From Actinomycetota bacterium (GTDB taxonomy: Bacteria > Actinomycetota > Thermoleophilia > Gaiellales > Gaiellaceae), in contig JACCWU010000056.1 in the NCBI GenBank assembly GCA_013697465.1, positions 1-13,763 of the forward strand: DNA of 13,763 bases. The letters run 5' to 3'. Under the pieces are notes generated by a model. That model worked only from the letters and a program-made list of their open reading frames with translations. It was not told the DNA's origin and did no database searches. Made by a program: the position numbers and the translations under genes. This document shows, one piece after another, positions 12,960 to 13,763 of the stretch (position 1 is its first letter; every line of letters starts with the position of its first letter).

Positions 12960-13763
12960 CTCTCGACGAAGTGGAGGAAGTCCCGGTAGAAGAGCGCGAA
13001 ACCGGATGCGCAGAGGATCGCGCAGATGATCCAGAACCGCACCATGATCTTCGTCTCCGACCAGGCCTTCATCTCGAAGTGATGGTGGATCGGCGCCATC
13101 AGGAACACGCGCCTGCCCGTCCGCTTGAAGCTGACCACCTGGATGATCAGCGAGAGCACCTCGATGACGAAGATCCCGCCGATGAGGAGCAGCAGGATCT
13201 CGGTGTCCGTGACGATCGCGAACCCGGCGATCGCCCCGCCGAGGGCAAACGAGCCCGTATCGCCCATGATCACCTCGGCCGGGTGGGCGTTGTACCAGAG
13301 GAACCCGATCGTCCCTCCGATCAGGGCCGCGGCCAGGGTGGCAAGGTCGAGGTAGACGTCGCTGCGCGCGCCGGGATCTCCAGAGCGAAGCCACGAGATG
13401 CCTGCGACCGCGAGGAAGGTGAGGAGCGCGATCGTCGCGGTGCCCGCGAAGAGCCCGTCGATCCCGTCGGTCAGGTTGGCGCCGTTCACTGTGCCCGCGA
13501 TGACGAGGAAGAGGAACGGGTAGTAGAAGACTCCGAGCTCCAGGTTCCAGCCGGCGACCGGGACGTAGATCGCGGTGTCGAAGGTCTCGGTCTCCTGCAG
13601 GAGCAGCGCCGCGCCGACCGTGATCGCGACGAGGAGCACCATCTTCCAGCGGCCCGGCAAGCCGAGGGAGCGTCTGCGGCGGACCTTCAGATAGTCGTCG
13701 GTGAAGCCGATTGCGGCGCAGCCGACCGTGATGAAGAGCACCGTGAGCGTATCGGGCGTGTAT
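12956..13763 (-). CDS. mraY: Phospho-N-acetylmuramoyl-pentapeptide-transferase, 5' end outside the window
   Basis: MraY moves phospho-MurNAc-pentapeptide from UDP onto undecaprenyl phosphate, making lipid I at the cytoplasmic membrane. The visible 268 residues include the Mg-binding TDDYLKVRRRRSLGL (21-35 of the fragment), GANLTDGIDGL (94-104), MGDTGSFALGG (166-176) and the signature HHHFE (226-230), separated by several clear membrane spans (for example 40-55, 79-93, 108-121, 143-157, 187-210, 241-257). About 80-90 N-terminal residues are missing beyond the right edge, judging from the usual length. The GTG at 13741 is internal and not the start, because conserved sequence continues upstream of it. 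The stop overlaps the murD TTG. Confidence 0.96.
   Translation of the reverse strand, partial: YTPDTLTVLFITVGCAAIGFTDDYLKVRRRRSLGLPGRWKMVLLVAITVGAALLLQETETFDTAIYVPVAGWNLELGVFYYPFLFLVIAGTVNGANLTDGIDGLFAGTATIALLTFLAVAGISWLRSGDPGARSDVYLDLATLAAALIGGTIGFLWYNAHPAEVIMGDTGSFALGGAIAGFAIVTDTEILLLLIGGIFVIEVLSLIIQVVSFKRTGRRVFLMAPIHHHFEMKAWSETKIMVRFWIICAILCASGFALFYRDFLHFVES

Noticed and set aside
12960..13394. N-terminal extension of murD upstream of 12959
   Set aside because: The upstream frame lies within mraY, is Arg/Pro-rich, and MurD homology begins right after the TTG that overlaps the mraY stop.
13739..13741. GTG at 13741 as the start of mraY
   Set aside because: Conserved MraY-like sequence continues upstream to the window edge and the protein would lack its N-terminal spans; the gene is simply cut by the window.
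1..13763. Search for mobile elements, CRISPR, defence or other new systems
   Set aside because: All of the window except short gaps is explained by dcw and glycine cleavage genes plus three small genes; no transposase, integrase, repeat array or tRNA-like structure is visible.

Overview
This window is G+C-rich and densely packed, and it looks chromosomal. It most likely comes from an actinobacterium, possibly class Thermoleophilia. The support is: many GTG and TTG starts; a MurC-MurB-FtsQ-FtsZ order with no ftsA; a two-subunit glycine decarboxylase instead of the single-chain GcvP of many other actinobacteria; a MurG whose acceptor-site segment resembles what I remember of Thermoleophilia sequences; and TANNNT -10 boxes placed for leaderless transcription. 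The class assignment is by eye and not proven.

Layout. From the right edge to about 570, everything is transcribed leftward (minus strand). First comes the division and cell wall (dcw) cluster: mraY (5' end outside the window), murD, ftsW, murG, murC, murB, ftsQ and ftsZ. These genes make lipid I and lipid II (MraY, MurG), build the UDP-MurNAc peptide precursor (MurB, MurC, MurD), polymerise glycan at the septum (FtsW) and form the divisome (FtsQ, FtsZ). ftsZ has its own good promoter in the 103-bp ftsQ-ftsZ gap. A 175-bp gap with overlapping alternative hairpins follows. Next is a glycine cleavage operon: gcvT, gcvH, gcvPA, gcvPB and a tightly coupled small SnoaL/NTF2-like protein. The L-protein is not here.

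The left edge carries two plus-strand genes: the 3' end of a VOC/glyoxalase-fold gene and a small conserved-looking protein of unknown function. The latter converges on the SnoaL-like gene with only 5 bp between stop codons.

Most junctions on the minus strand are 4-bp stop/start overlaps (TTGA, ATGA, GTGA), which suggests translational coupling. The exception is ftsW-murG: the ftsW frame misses the expected ATGA stop and runs 158 bp into murG as an arginine-rich tail, which looks like a one-base indel or an unusual extension. I see no mobile elements, CRISPR arrays, RNA genes or defence genes. This is mainly an ordinary housekeeping region, and the items worth a second look are local: the ftsW-murG junction, a compact MurC, a 15-bp palindrome before murC, the ftsZ-gcvT hairpins, and two probable leaderless starts.
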